Of a stretch of DNA of 64,000 nt, positions 36,707 through 45,593 are shown piece after piece (positions within the stretch are counted from its first letter, which is position 1; the number at the start of each line of letters is the position of its first letter). Under the pieces are notes generated by a model that was given only the letters and a program-made list of their open reading frames with translations, was not told where the DNA came from and ran no database searches. A program made the position numbers and the translations under genes. The stretch covers positions 1-64,000 of the forward strand of contig CALKBX010000001.1 of assembly GCA_937775205.1 (NCBI GenBank). The letters run 5' to 3'. Origin of the DNA: an uncultured Verrucomicrobiae bacterium (GTDB lineage Bacteria; Verrucomicrobiota; Verrucomicrobiia; Limisphaerales; UBA1100).

Positions 36707-38080
36707 ATGGCGGAGAGGGATTTATTTAATGCATCGGCGGTGCCCGATGAGCCGAAGGCTGACCGCGCCGCAGGTCATCGACAGGCGCCCCTTGCCGCCC
36801 GCATGCGTCCGCGCACCTTGGAGGAATTCGCCGGGCAACAACACATCCTTAAGCCGGGCATGTTGCTTAGGCGTGCCATTGAGGCGGATCGCATTCAGTC
36901 GCTGATTTTTTATGGCCCGCCGGGGACCGGCAAAACCACCCTCGCGCAGATCATCGCCAGTCGCACGGAAAGCAAATTCGAGCGGCTCAGTGGCGTGGAG
37001 AGCAACGTGGCCGAAATGCGCCGCGTACTTTCCGGCGCAGCGAATCGGCTGGAAAACACCGGGCGCGCCACGGTGCTTTTCATCGACGAAATTCATCGCT
37101 TCAATAAAGCGCAACAAGACGTGCTGTTGCCCGACGTGGAAGGCGGCACGGTGAAACTGATTGGCGCGACGACGCACAACCCGTTTTTCTTTGTCAACTC
37201 ACCGCTCGTGTCGCGCTCGCAGATTTTTGAATTGCAACCGTTGGAACCGGCGGATATTCGCACGCTGCTCGATCGCGCCTTGGCGGATAACGAGCGGGGC
37301 ATCGGTCATATCAAGATTGATGCCAATCCCGAGGCACTCGATCATCTCTCCGTCATTTCTGATGGCGACGCGCGCAAAGCGCTCAACTCACTGGAGATCG
37401 CCGCGCTCACCACGCCGCCGGGTAAAGACGGCGCGATTCACCTCACCCTCGTCGTGGCGGAAGAGTGCATCCAAAAAAAAGCAGTTGTGTACGACGCCGA
37501 TGGCGATCAGCATTACGATACTATCTCAGCCTTCATCAAAAGCATCCGCGGCAGCGATCCAGATGCGGCGCTTTATTGGCTGGCGAAAATGATTCACGCC
37601 GGCGAAGACCCCCGCTTCATTTCGCGGCGGCTGATGATCAGCGCCGCCGAGGACATTGGCCTTGCGGATCCGATGGCGCTGGTGCTCGCCACCTCGGCGC
37701 ACGCAGCATCGGAATTTGTCGGCTGGCCCGAGGCGCGCATCCCGCTGGCGGAAGCCACGGTTTATCTCGCCACCGCCCACAAGAGCAACAGTTCTTACGT
37801 CGCCATCGATGCCGCGTTGGAGGAAGTGAAAACCGGTCGCACCATTCCCGTTCCGAAACATCTGCGCGATTCGCATTATCAAGGCGCGGAGCAACTTGGG
37901 AACGGTGAGGATTATAAATACGCCCATAATTACGACGGCCATTTTGTGGCTCAGGATTATCTCGGCGTGGACAAAATTTTTTACGAACCCACCGAGGAGG
38001 GCGTGGAACAAAAAATCAAAGCCCGCGTATTGCAATGGCGTTTACTGCAGTCGAAAGTCAAAAAAACCGATGGACGTTAA
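36707..38080 (+). CDS. rarA: Replication-associated recombination protein A (AAA ATPase)
   Basis: A 457-residue protein in the RarA/MgsA/Wss family. Walker A is FYGPPGTGKTT near residue 67 and Walker B LFIDEIHRFNKAQQ near residue 122; the clamp-loader-like C-terminal domain (DALYWLAKMIHAGEDPRFISRRLMI, HYQGAEQLGNGEDYKYAHNYDG) is complete. It acts at stalled replication forks. Length is typical. Its 3' end overlaps the next gene by 11 bases. It lies 20 bases after the 6S-like RNA. Confidence 0.96.
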   Translation: MAERDLFNASAVPDEPKADRAAGHRQAPLAARMRPRTLEEFAGQQHILKPGMLLRRAIEADRIQSLIFYGPPGTGKTTLAQIIASRTESKFERLSGVESNVAEMRRVLSGAANRLENTGRATVLFIDEIHRFNKAQQDVLLPDVEGGTVKLIGATTHNPFFFVNSPLVSRSQIFELQPLEPADIRTLLDRALADNERGIGHIKIDANPEALDHLSVISDGDARKALNSLEIAALTTPPGKDGAIHLTLVVAEECIQKKAVVYDADGDQHYDTISAFIKSIRGSDPDAALYWLAKMIHAGEDPRFISRRLMISAAEDIGLADPMALVLATSAHAASEFVGWPEARIPLAEATVYLATAHKSNSSYVAIDAALEEVKTGRTIPVPKHLRDSHYQGAEQLGNGEDYKYAHNYDGHFVAQDYLGVDKIFYEPTEEGVEQKIKARVLQWRLLQSKVKKTDGR

Positions 38081-38621
38081 AGAGCAAAAAGCTGCCGTGC
38101 GCGCGAAAATGAGCGCCTTCAGTATTCACCCGGAGGAACGCACTGCGGCCTCGGCGGCAGTTTGTGAGCGCTTGCGCGTTAGTGAACAATGGCAGGCAGC
38201 CGGCACGGTGCTGTTTTATGCGCCGTTGCCGGATGAGCTGGATGTGTTGCCGCTAATGTCCGATGGCAAGCGGTTTTGTTTCCCGCGCTATCAGGCTGAT
38301 CGTGTTTATGTGGCGGCTTGGGTGGATGCTGCCGAATCACTGGTGGAGGGGCAATTTGGAATCCTTGAGCCTCCCGCAGAAGCAACAGAGATTCCCGCGA
38401 ACGAGGTGGATTTGGTGATCGTGCCCGGCCTTGCTTTTGGGAAGGGCTGCTATCGGTTGGGGCGCGGGCGTGGGTTTTATGATCGTTGGTTAACGGAATT
38501 GGCGGGGCATAAAATCGGCGTGGGCTACGACCATCAACTCATCGAAACCGTGCCGCGCGAAGATCACGACGTGCAGCTGGACGGCGTGGCGACACCGTCC
38601 TGTTGGGTTCATGCCAGTTAG
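38070..38621 (+). CDS. fthC: 5-formyltetrahydrofolate cyclo-ligase
   Basis: A 183-residue protein from ATG 38070, which overlaps the rarA stop. The family motif IVPGLAFGKGCYRLGRGRGFYDRWL (near residue 118) binds ATP/folate, and LFYAPLPDELDVLPL is the N-terminal strand. It converts 5-formyl-THF back to methenyl-THF. The linkage to rarA and a 6S-like RNA agrees with known gene orders. Its stop overlaps the stop of the convergent small lipoprotein gene. Confidence 0.93.
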   Translation: MDVKEQKAAVRAKMSAFSIHPEERTAASAAVCERLRVSEQWQAAGTVLFYAPLPDELDVLPLMSDGKRFCFPRYQADRVYVAAWVDAAESLVEGQFGILEPPAEATEIPANEVDLVIVPGLAFGKGCYRLGRGRGFYDRWLTELAGHKIGVGYDHQLIETVPREDHDVQLDGVATPSCWVHAS

Positions 38622-38791
38622 CGATCAAGCCGGGAACCGCCTTGATGCTGGAACCCGCGCGTCTCGTTCCAAGGGCGGTCGGAATCGTTTGTGGAATATG
38701 CAGGGGTACCGCAACCCGTGGCAGCGAGCATCGCAAATCCGGCAGCCAACAAAAGGGCAAGGGCAAAGGAAGCAGAGAGGAGTTTCTTCAT
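38618..38791 (-). CDS. Small lipoprotein, 57 residues
   Basis: Minus-strand reading gives a 57-residue peptide whose first 27 residues are a lipoprotein signal (KKLLSASFALALLLAAG, then AATGC as lipobox). The mature part is only about 31 residues, polar and Trp-containing (SDRPWNETRGFQ). Its ATG overlaps the stop of the upstream 230-residue protein as ATGA, so the two are translationally coupled. Small lipoproteins with a PWN motif recur in this phylum, from memory. Function unknown; perhaps outer-membrane structure. Confidence 0.7.
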   Translation of the reverse strand: MKKLLSASFALALLLAAGFAMLAATGCGTPAYSTNDSDRPWNETRGFQHQGGSRLDR

Positions 38792-39480
38792 GGTTGTTTC
38801 GGGGAGGTGGGTGTGATGGGAACCGGTGCCGGAACTGGAGCAGGCGTTGGGATCTGGATCCGCTCGGTGATTTTGCCGGCTTGCTTGGCGGGACGTGGGG
38901 GCAAGGGTTTAGAAATAGTGACGGGGCGCTTCATGAGCCCCTTTTTGATTTCATCAGGCGTCTTTCCAATTTCCTCAAATGGCTTGAGGCTGGCTTCCGC
39001 CTTGACTAAGGCGGCGGTGTTTTCTGTAATTTGATCTAAGTGATCGGCCACTTGTATCTCAAGTGAAGAATTTTTTGCTTCCATGTCGGCAAGCTGACCG
39101 GCTTTTGCGGTTGCATCCAGCTTGAGCGCATCTATTTCCTCTTGGAGTTTCACCGTGGCTTCGCTGGTTCCGTTCGCTTGGGTAGTAAGCTTGGATTCTG
39201 CGACTGTGATTTTTACCTGCAAAAGTTCATTATCCGATTTCAATCGGGCCATTGCCGATTCGTTGTCCACTAAAGATTTTTTGGCGGCAACCAGTTCAGC
39301 ATCAGTTTGCTTTTCCTTTTCGTCCTTGGCCGTAATTAATTTGCCTTGAGTGGCAATGGTGCTGTTCTTGTCGGCGATGAGTTTTTTATTCTTCTCCTTC
39401 TGATCGAGGAACAAATAAACACTGGCACCGATAGAGCCAAACAGCAGAACAATCAAAGTGACAGTGGCGGTGCTTTTCAT
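38788..39480 (-). CDS. Coiled-coil membrane-anchored protein
   Basis: A 230-residue protein with one transmembrane helix (residues 6-25), a coiled coil of about residues 28-170 (many KxxxxxxE/A heptads; low-complexity), and a Pro/Thr-rich tail of alternating P-x-P. It looks structural, spanning the periplasm between membrane and peptidoglycan. It is 2 bases after the next upstream gene, which has the same layout, so the two likely act together. No recognised family. Confidence 0.7.
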   Translation of the reverse strand: MKSTATVTLIVLLFGSIGASVYLFLDQKEKNKKLIADKNSTIATQGKLITAKDEKEKQTDAELVAAKKSLVDNESAMARLKSDNELLQVKITVAESKLTTQANGTSEATVKLQEEIDALKLDATAKAGQLADMEAKNSSLEIQVADHLDQITENTAALVKAEASLKPFEEIGKTPDEIKKGLMKRPVTISKPLPPRPAKQAGKITERIQIPTPAPVPAPVPITPTSPKQP

Positions 39481-39482
39481 TT

Positions 39483-40229
39483 TTATTTAAATTTAATCAG
39501 GTCGTCGTTTACCTGAAATTGAGCACCGGCGGGCACTCCTAAGCCCTCCGCCCGCTGGGCAACGGAGAGACTGGTGTTGGCTGAACTGAGGCGGGTTACT
39601 TCAATTCGGCCAACCAGCGTGTTGTTCCGGAACACATTGTACTGATCGCCGATCTTAAAGCCCTGAGCAGACCCACGGTTCAAAATCAGCGAACCACTAT
39701 TTGGATCCACATTTGCAATTTTGCCGACCTTTCCGCCGGCTCCAACAGGAGGTTTTTTGGGGCCTTCAGATTCCTTCGGGGTCGTGAGTTTTTGCAGTTT
39801 CGCTTCGAGGGCGTCCTTTTCCCCCTGCACGCGATCAAGGTCATCTTTAGCTTGTTTGCCCAATTCGGCTTGAGCCTTCAATTGAGACACCTGCAACTGG
39901 ATGTTTTGCAGTTCAGTATCCAAGGCTGTCTTATCGGCTTGTAGCCCGAGGATTTGGCTATCCTTTCCGGAGGCGTTGCCCTTTATTTGGTCGAGTTGTG
40001 TCTGCAAAGATTGTGCGTTGGAATTGGCCGTGCTGAATTTTGCGGTTAAGTCTTTCTTGTCATTCTCCAAGCCGGTCACTTTCCCTCCGGCTTTGGCGGC
40101 TTTGGTTTCTGCGGTTTTAGCTTTTTCCACGAGTTCGGATGCTTGGCCGGATTTGGTGATGCCAAAGAAGATGCCCGCGCCACCGGCGAGGATGTTCAGG
40201 CCCAGAATGATTTTTGTAAGATTAGCCAT
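39483..40229 (-). CDS. Coiled-coil protein with C-terminal SH3-like/FlgT-type domain
   Basis: Starting at ATG 40229, the 248-residue product has one N-terminal transmembrane segment (residues 4-22), a long coiled coil with Ala/Leu/Lys heptads to about residue 160, and a C-terminal beta domain of about 60 residues (GKIANVDPNSGSLILNRGS, GFKIGDQYNVFR, GRIEVTRLS) like the conserved FlgT-C/SH3-type ends seen in verrucomicrobial proteins. The longer frame to 40271 is not needed. It is 2 bases before the similar 230-residue gene. Confidence 0.7.
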   Translation of the reverse strand: MANLTKIILGLNILAGGAGIFFGITKSGQASELVEKAKTAETKAAKAGGKVTGLENDKKDLTAKFSTANSNAQSLQTQLDQIKGNASGKDSQILGLQADKTALDTELQNIQLQVSQLKAQAELGKQAKDDLDRVQGEKDALEAKLQKLTTPKESEGPKKPPVGAGGKVGKIANVDPNSGSLILNRGSAQGFKIGDQYNVFRNNTLVGRIEVTRLSSANTSLSVAQRAEGLGVPAGAQFQVNDDLIKFK

Positions 40230-40300
40230 AATGCGTGCCTCCGCTTCACAAATAGACCACCAAAATGCCAATCTGTCAATGCGGGCATGAGGAAAACCGC

Positions 40301-41533
40301 CTAATTTTCAGGCTGCTTTGGGGGGCTTGGCGGCAAAATTGGAAGAAGCGGCACGGGGCCGACGGGGCCCAGCGGAGGTTTTTCACCCATCAGTTCGGTG
40401 CGCTTTTTTAACAGTCCGGAAAGGGTGGAGCCGGGCACCAGAAAAGTCCAATGCTCGGCGGAAAAAGTTTGGTGAAGGGCCAGGCGGGTTTTGAGTTCGC
40501 TCTGTTGGTTTTCCCATTCGGTATCGAGGTTGGCCTTGTCTTCGGGTTTTTCGTCTTTGGCGGGCACGCGCTTTTCGGGCAGATCGGCGTTGACGCTAAG
40601 TTTCACCGGGAACTCGCCGTCGGCATTGGGATCGCCGAGGGTGAGGATGTAGGTGAAATAATCTTCGGTGCCGAGCGTGATGCGGGTGGCGTTAGTGCTG
40701 AGGTTGGCGGCGTCGCCGGTGAGCACGTCGTTGAAGGTGGGCGACTGGAGCGGCTGTCCGAAGGAGCCGAGTTTATTTTGATCCAACGCCTCGCCTTCGC
40801 GGGCGGCTGCGAGAGTCCAATTGGTGGCGGTGTTTTCGCGGGCGAGCTCCCAGGAATTGGTGGCCTCGGTTCCGCTGTAATCCACTGCCAAAGTGAGCAC
40901 GTTTTTTACATCAAAAAAATCAGTACGGTTAATCCAATCCGTCGCGTCGGCACTTGCATTGCTGAAAGTTTGGTCCACCACCGCCGCGCTAGCGGGTTTG
41001 GCGTCGAGCATCACAAAGCGGCGATCCGGGAGGTTACTGCCGCCGCCGAAGGCCGAAGTGTTCCCTTCCCCGCCCGGCGCGCTCAATTCCTTGCCGAGAT
41101 GAACGATCTTCATGGACTTGCCATCCGCCGCAAAAAACTCAATCCGGGTGGCGGCCGTCTCGCCCGCGCCGGGCTCACTGAGACGCAGTCTTCCCAGTTG
41201 GCTTTTGCCCGCAGGCACGCGCCGCAGAATTTTCATGGCCATTAGGGTTTTTATCAAACCCTCGATGCGATCCGTGTCCGCCGGGTAACCGCCGCGTTGG
41301 GCTACCACCCACTTACCACCCACTTTCTCCATGCGCAACGAGGTGGTCTCCTTGCCTTGGCTGGTGGTGAGGGTGATGGCGGCGATGCGAGCAATCTCCA
41401 GTGCGGCCAAGGGCTCATGACCTACACCGGCATTTTCGGATGAGGCGGGTTCATCGCTGGGGCTGAAAATCAAGTAGCCGGCGAGCGTGGCAACCAGCAG
41501 GGCGACCATCATGATGAGTTGTTTGCTTTTCAT
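40301..41533 (-). CDS. DUF4340 domain protein
   Basis: From ATG 41533, a 410-residue protein with one N-terminal membrane anchor (KQLIMMVALLVATLAGYLIF) and a large periplasmic region. DUF4340 features: TSLRMEKVGGKWVVAQRGGYPADTDRIEGLIKTL near residue 65, HLGKELS, and a repeated strand pattern. This domain regularly follows GldG-like ABC proteins in bacteria and is predicted to form an extracellular complex with them. Its start lies 2 bases after the stop of the preceding permease-GldG gene, so it is in the same operon. Molecular role unknown. Confidence 0.85.
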   Translation of the reverse strand: MKSKQLIMMVALLVATLAGYLIFSPSDEPASSENAGVGHEPLAALEIARIAAITLTTSQGKETTSLRMEKVGGKWVVAQRGGYPADTDRIEGLIKTLMAMKILRRVPAGKSQLGRLRLSEPGAGETAATRIEFFAADGKSMKIVHLGKELSAPGGEGNTSAFGGGSNLPDRRFVMLDAKPASAAVVDQTFSNASADATDWINRTDFFDVKNVLTLAVDYSGTEATNSWELARENTATNWTLAAAREGEALDQNKLGSFGQPLQSPTFNDVLTGDAANLSTNATRITLGTEDYFTYILTLGDPNADGEFPVKLSVNADLPEKRVPAKDEKPEDKANLDTEWENQQSELKTRLALHQTFSAEHWTFLVPGSTLSGLLKKRTELMGEKPPLGPVGPVPLLPILPPSPPKQPEN

Positions 41534-41535
41534 TA

Positions 41536-44385
41536 TTAGGCGGTGGTACGGCGATGGCGGGCGATGGCTACGAATAACCCGAAGATCGCCACGAGCGCGG
41601 GCATAATCAGAATATTGGCCCACTTGATGCGGAACTTCAGCGCGTTGATTTCCTCGCGCAACTCGCGTTTCTTTTCGCGGATGGTTGTGCGTGCCTTGTC
41701 TTGCGCAGCTTCCTCGTCGGCTTGGCTGTCTTCCAGTTTCTTGATGTCCGCTTGGCTCACTTGGAGTTGCCCGCCGCCGGCAGCTAACAGTTGGCGAATT
41801 TGTTCGTTGAGCTTGTCCTTGACCTCCTGCACTTTCTTATCAGCCTTATCGAGTTCTTTCTGCAGTAAATCAATGTCTTTTTGCACGCGACGAGTGGCCT
41901 TTTCCAGCTTGCGATCGAGCAACTCCAGCGGGCGATCACGTTGAGATTGGCTGCGCACGCGGATGAGATCGTCATCGCCGGTCAAATAATCGACGAGGTT
42001 TATCACGAAGGTAAAGTTGCTGTTTCGGAATCCGAGATGCTGCCCGAAGGCATCCCTCATCGGTTGGGCGGCCAATTGATCGTTCAGCAAATCAACATCC
42101 CCGACCAGCACCACCACCGGCAAGGTGTCCTTGCGAACGACTTTCAGGGCTGTGTCCGGCAGTGCGGTGGCGTTGGCGTCCGCGGGCGGCATGGCTTCGG
42201 GGTCGCCTTGCGGGAAAGCGGTCGCAAATGCACCGGTAAGTTTCACGGCCAACACGCTGGACTTGCCGCTACCGTTGAAAGTGCGGGCAATTTTAGCCTG
42301 CGCGGCGGAGAAGCGCGGCAGGGGCAACACCGCCGTGGCGTTGGTGGCCGTGCCGGCGGAAGTTTTGGTGATAAGCCGCATCGCATTGGTGGAGGTGCTG
42401 AATAGATCCACTTGCTCCAGCCCCTTGTCCGCCGCCTTGCCGGTGAATGCGCCGGCGTGAAGTACGCTGACGGTGCCCAGGTCCTGTGTGACGATTTCGG
42501 ATTGGCTGTGGCTTTTGCGCGGCAACTCCACCCAGGTAGGCCACACTTCCGACCCTCGCGGATCCCGCCGAAACGGGCTGTCCATATCAGCCAACACATG
42601 TTGGTCATCAAAATACAACCCCCACGCGGGGAGCAATTTGTTGAGCGTGGATGAGCTTTCCGAGGGGCCGAAGCCGCCCATCGGGCCAGCGGAAAATCCA
42701 TAAAAGGGGTCGAGAAACGCAACCAGTTTGCCGCCGTTGAGCACATATTGGTCAATGGCAAATTGAGCGCGCTCGCTGATGTTTTGCGGGTGGATCACCA
42801 ACAGCATATCAATGTCACTTTCCACAAGCGATTGCTCTTCGCTTTTTTCGTTGCGCGAAATGCCGGAAGCGAAATCCACCGTGCGCACTTCGTCGCACTC
42901 CCGCTGCAACAGCTGAGCCAGAACCCACGGAGGACGGGGCTGCATACCGCGTTGCATCGCCATCTGTGGCGGGATGCCATGCGGCAGGCCGCCCATCACC
43001 TGCACGGAGGGCGGCGCCATGATGCCGATCACTACGTGGTCGTTTTCTGTTTTCAACAAGCGCGTAATAGCGCGGGAGATTTCGTATTCCAAAGTCACCT
43101 CCGAGCGCAGAGACATCGATCGCCCGCCTTGCCCGGAAACCAACAAGTCCACCTTTTCGGTGCGGTCAGCATAACTAAGCGACAAGCCAAGGTACGCAAA
43201 TTCCTCGGGGCCAATCGAAAATTTTTCAATGTTGTTTTTAATGGCCTGATCTTCTTCAGGTGAATCGGGCTGCACGTTGATGCGTTGAAGAATGAGCGGA
43301 GCATTTCCCTCTTTCGCCATTTTGCCAGCCAAGCCCACGTATTCGCTGAGCATATCGTCCACGCGTTTTGCGTATCGCGAAAGATTGTTGGGCACTCGTT
43401 TGTCGCGGGTTTGGTACAGGCGCACCTCGAGCCTGAAGGCATCCGCCTCCGTTCCGCGGTCGTCACTCAAGCGCAAAAGAATCCGTTCGGTGCCTTCGGA
43501 TAGTGAATAAATGTTGCCCTCGGTGAGATCGGCCTTCCATCGGAGCTGGGCGGTCATGGCGTTGGCTCCGATTAAAACAAGCGCGCCCACGGCCACGAAG
43601 CCGAGCGCGTACGAGAAGTTTCCCGCAGTGCGGGATTCCTGCGCGCTCCGGACGATGACGCCGGTGACGTACAAGGCAAAGGCGATCACGGAGACGAAGA
43701 ATAATACATCGCGGAAGTCCAGCACGCCTCGTTGAAAATATTCAAAGTGTGAGATCACGCTCAAGTTGGCCACGAATTCCACCACGCCCGGGCTGTCGGG
43801 GAACAGGCCGATCATGAAATTAGTGACCGGCGCGAAGCCGGCCAGAATGGTGAAGAGACAAATCACCACCGAAAGAATAAAGCTGACCACTTGATTGCGC
43901 GTGAGCGCGGAGGTCATACAACCGATGGCGAGGTACGCGCCGGCCATCAACGCGCTGCCGATGTAGGCACACAAGATTGCGCCGTTGTCGGGCGAGCCGA
44001 GTTTGTTGACGGTAATCCAAACCGGAAAGGTCAGCGAGAGTGCCAGAATCAAAAACACCCATGACGCCAGGAATTTTGCCAGCACCGCCTGCCACGCGGT
44101 GATCGGCAGTGTGAGCAGCAGCTCGAGCGTGCCGGTGCGTTTCTCCTCCGACCACAGCCGCATCGCCACCGCCGGCACGAGGAATAAATATAGCCACGGG
44201 TGCCAAGTGAAGAACGACTCGAGCGAAGCCTGGTTACGGTCAAACAAATCCATGCCCAGCATGAAGGTGAAGAAACCGGTCATCAGCAAAAAGATGACGA
44301 GGAAAACATAAGCCACCGGCGTGGCGAAGTATCCGGAGAATTCGCGCTTGGCGAGGGTGAAAATGTTTTGCAACGGGGAATTCAT
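41536..44385 (-). CDS. ABC-2 permease fused to a GldG-type periplasmic protein
   Basis: A 949-residue fusion. The first 270 residues are an ABC-2 type permease with six helices (GldF-like, EEKRTGTLELLLTLPIT). Residues of about 290-760 form the GldG/ABC-transport auxiliary domain (Lys-rich strands, a VVIGIMAPPSVQVMGG stretch and a DPFYGFS strand), and the C-terminus is a coiled coil of about residues 850-920 before a last transmembrane helix. It is encoded 0 bases after the ATPase. Fusion of GldF and GldG into one chain is common outside Bacteroidetes. No gliding genes are nearby, so motility is not implied; export of a surface component is more plausible. Confidence 0.9.
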   Translation of the reverse strand: MNSPLQNIFTLAKREFSGYFATPVAYVFLVIFLLMTGFFTFMLGMDLFDRNQASLESFFTWHPWLYLFLVPAVAMRLWSEEKRTGTLELLLTLPITAWQAVLAKFLASWVFLILALSLTFPVWITVNKLGSPDNGAILCAYIGSALMAGAYLAIGCMTSALTRNQVVSFILSVVICLFTILAGFAPVTNFMIGLFPDSPGVVEFVANLSVISHFEYFQRGVLDFRDVLFFVSVIAFALYVTGVIVRSAQESRTAGNFSYALGFVAVGALVLIGANAMTAQLRWKADLTEGNIYSLSEGTERILLRLSDDRGTEADAFRLEVRLYQTRDKRVPNNLSRYAKRVDDMLSEYVGLAGKMAKEGNAPLILQRINVQPDSPEEDQAIKNNIEKFSIGPEEFAYLGLSLSYADRTEKVDLLVSGQGGRSMSLRSEVTLEYEISRAITRLLKTENDHVVIGIMAPPSVQVMGGLPHGIPPQMAMQRGMQPRPPWVLAQLLQRECDEVRTVDFASGISRNEKSEEQSLVESDIDMLLVIHPQNISERAQFAIDQYVLNGGKLVAFLDPFYGFSAGPMGGFGPSESSSTLNKLLPAWGLYFDDQHVLADMDSPFRRDPRGSEVWPTWVELPRKSHSQSEIVTQDLGTVSVLHAGAFTGKAADKGLEQVDLFSTSTNAMRLITKTSAGTATNATAVLPLPRFSAAQAKIARTFNGSGKSSVLAVKLTGAFATAFPQGDPEAMPPADANATALPDTALKVVRKDTLPVVVLVGDVDLLNDQLAAQPMRDAFGQHLGFRNSNFTFVINLVDYLTGDDDLIRVRSQSQRDRPLELLDRKLEKATRRVQKDIDLLQKELDKADKKVQEVKDKLNEQIRQLLAAGGGQLQVSQADIKKLEDSQADEEAAQDKARTTIREKKRELREEINALKFRIKWANILIMPALVAIFGLFVAIARHRRTTA

Positions 44386-45123
44386 TTAGGCGGCCTCCTT
44401 TACTTTGGCCTCGGACATCGTGAGTTCGCGGAACAGATCATCCAGCCGACCGGACTTGGTTTTCTTTTTCAATTCGTCCGGCGTGCCGTTGGCCACGATC
44501 TTGCCGTTGTCGATGATGATGGCGCGGGAACAGGCGGCGTCCACTTCCTCCAAAATGTGGGTGGAAAAAATCACCGCTTTGGTTTCGCCCAAGCGCTTGA
44601 TGAGCTGGCGGGCTTCGTGTTTTTGGTTGGGGTCGAGGCCGTCGGTGGGTTCATCGAGCACCAGCACTTCGGGATCGTTCAGCAACGACTGCGCGAGGCA
44701 GGTGCGATGGCGAAAGCCTTTGGAAAGTGTGTCGATGCTTTGATGCCGAACCGGTTGCAGTGAACAAGTCTCGATGGCGGCGTCCACGGCTTTGTCGCGT
44801 TCTGCGCCGGTGAGGGCGCGGATCTCGGCGGTGAAGCGCAGGAACCCCTGCACGGTCATATCCGGATAGCTCGGCGCATTTTCCGGTAGATAACCAATGA
44901 GCGACTTGGCGCTTGTGGGGGATTCCACGATGTCGAATTGGCCGACGGTCACGCTGCCTTCGTCGGGTACGAGATAGCCGGTGATCATCCGCATGGTGGT
45001 GGATTTACCCGCGCCGTTAGGGCCGAGGAAGCCGAGCACTTCGCCCTGCTTGACGTTGAAGTTGATGCCATCCACGGCGACGTTTGCGCCGAATGTTTTT
45101 CGGAGGTTCTTTACCTTAATCAT
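44386..45123 (-). CDS. ABC transporter ATP-binding protein (GldA-like)
   Basis: A 245-residue ATPase with Walker A GPNGAGKST near residue 35, a TLSKGFRHRTCLAQSLLNDP signature region near 135, Walker B VLVLDEPTDGLDP near 155 and a switch His in FSTHILEE. It is the energising subunit of the following permease-GldG protein, with adjoining stop and start and no gap. It heads the ABC cluster on the minus strand. Confidence 0.95.
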   Translation of the reverse strand: MIKVKNLRKTFGANVAVDGINFNVKQGEVLGFLGPNGAGKSTTMRMITGYLVPDEGSVTVGQFDIVESPTSAKSLIGYLPENAPSYPDMTVQGFLRFTAEIRALTGAERDKAVDAAIETCSLQPVRHQSIDTLSKGFRHRTCLAQSLLNDPEVLVLDEPTDGLDPNQKHEARQLIKRLGETKAVIFSTHILEEVDAACSRAIIIDNGKIVANGTPDELKKKTKSGRLDDLFRELTMSEAKVKEAA

Positions 45124-45181
45124 TTTTTAATTCGCGTTGGCGGAAAATCGTATGCGGTTTTACACAATAACGCTTGGCCGG

Positions 45182-45583
45182 TCAACTCTGGGAGTTGTCC
45201 CACAAAGGTTGGCGGGCGGCAAATCCTTCGTCGATGGCGTGCCAGTGAGTGATGTCCTCTTCGGACCGTTCCCAGCAAAGAAACACCTCTCGCCCGTCGA
45301 GCAGCGCCGGGAAATCGACGAGCCCGCGATTAGTATCCTTCAGTTGAATTTCGCGCGAATGAAATTCCCGCAGCAGGCCGTGGAGTTGGCCGAGGTCGCG
45401 CACAAACGCGGTCGTTGACGGACCGCCCAGATCCTCGCCCGCGGCCAATCGGGGCCGGAACACCTCTTCCGCTTCGTGAACGCGGGGGCGCACAGCATCC
45501 ATTTGCGCAAACCATCCGCGAACGGCGGGGAGCATTTTGCGGGCTTGGGCCGGGGTGTAGTGCTTGGAAAACTGCAGTGCCAT
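45182..45583 (-). CDS. DUF2203 family protein
   Basis: A 133-residue cytosolic protein recognised by the DUF2203 pattern: KHYTPAQARKMLPAVRGWF at the N-terminus, then GLVDFPALLDGREVFLCWERSE and HWHAIDEGFAAR at the C-terminus. The family's function is unknown. It lies 58 bases after the ABC ATPase and 10 bases after the next upstream gene, both on the minus strand. Confidence 0.85.
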   Translation of the reverse strand: MALQFSKHYTPAQARKMLPAVRGWFAQMDAVRPRVHEAEEVFRPRLAAGEDLGGPSTTAFVRDLGQLHGLLREFHSREIQLKDTNRGLVDFPALLDGREVFLCWERSEEDITHWHAIDEGFAARQPLWDNSQS

Positions 45584-45593
45584 GGGGAGCTGA

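Noticed and set aside
38603-39034. Plus-strand frame overlapping fthC and the coiled-coil gene
   Set aside because: Shadow of the minus-strand lipoprotein and coiled-coil genes; no domain or signal.
41536-45123. Gliding motility apparatus
   Set aside because: Only ABC/GldG-type genes are present; no gldK-N, sprA or other motility genes.
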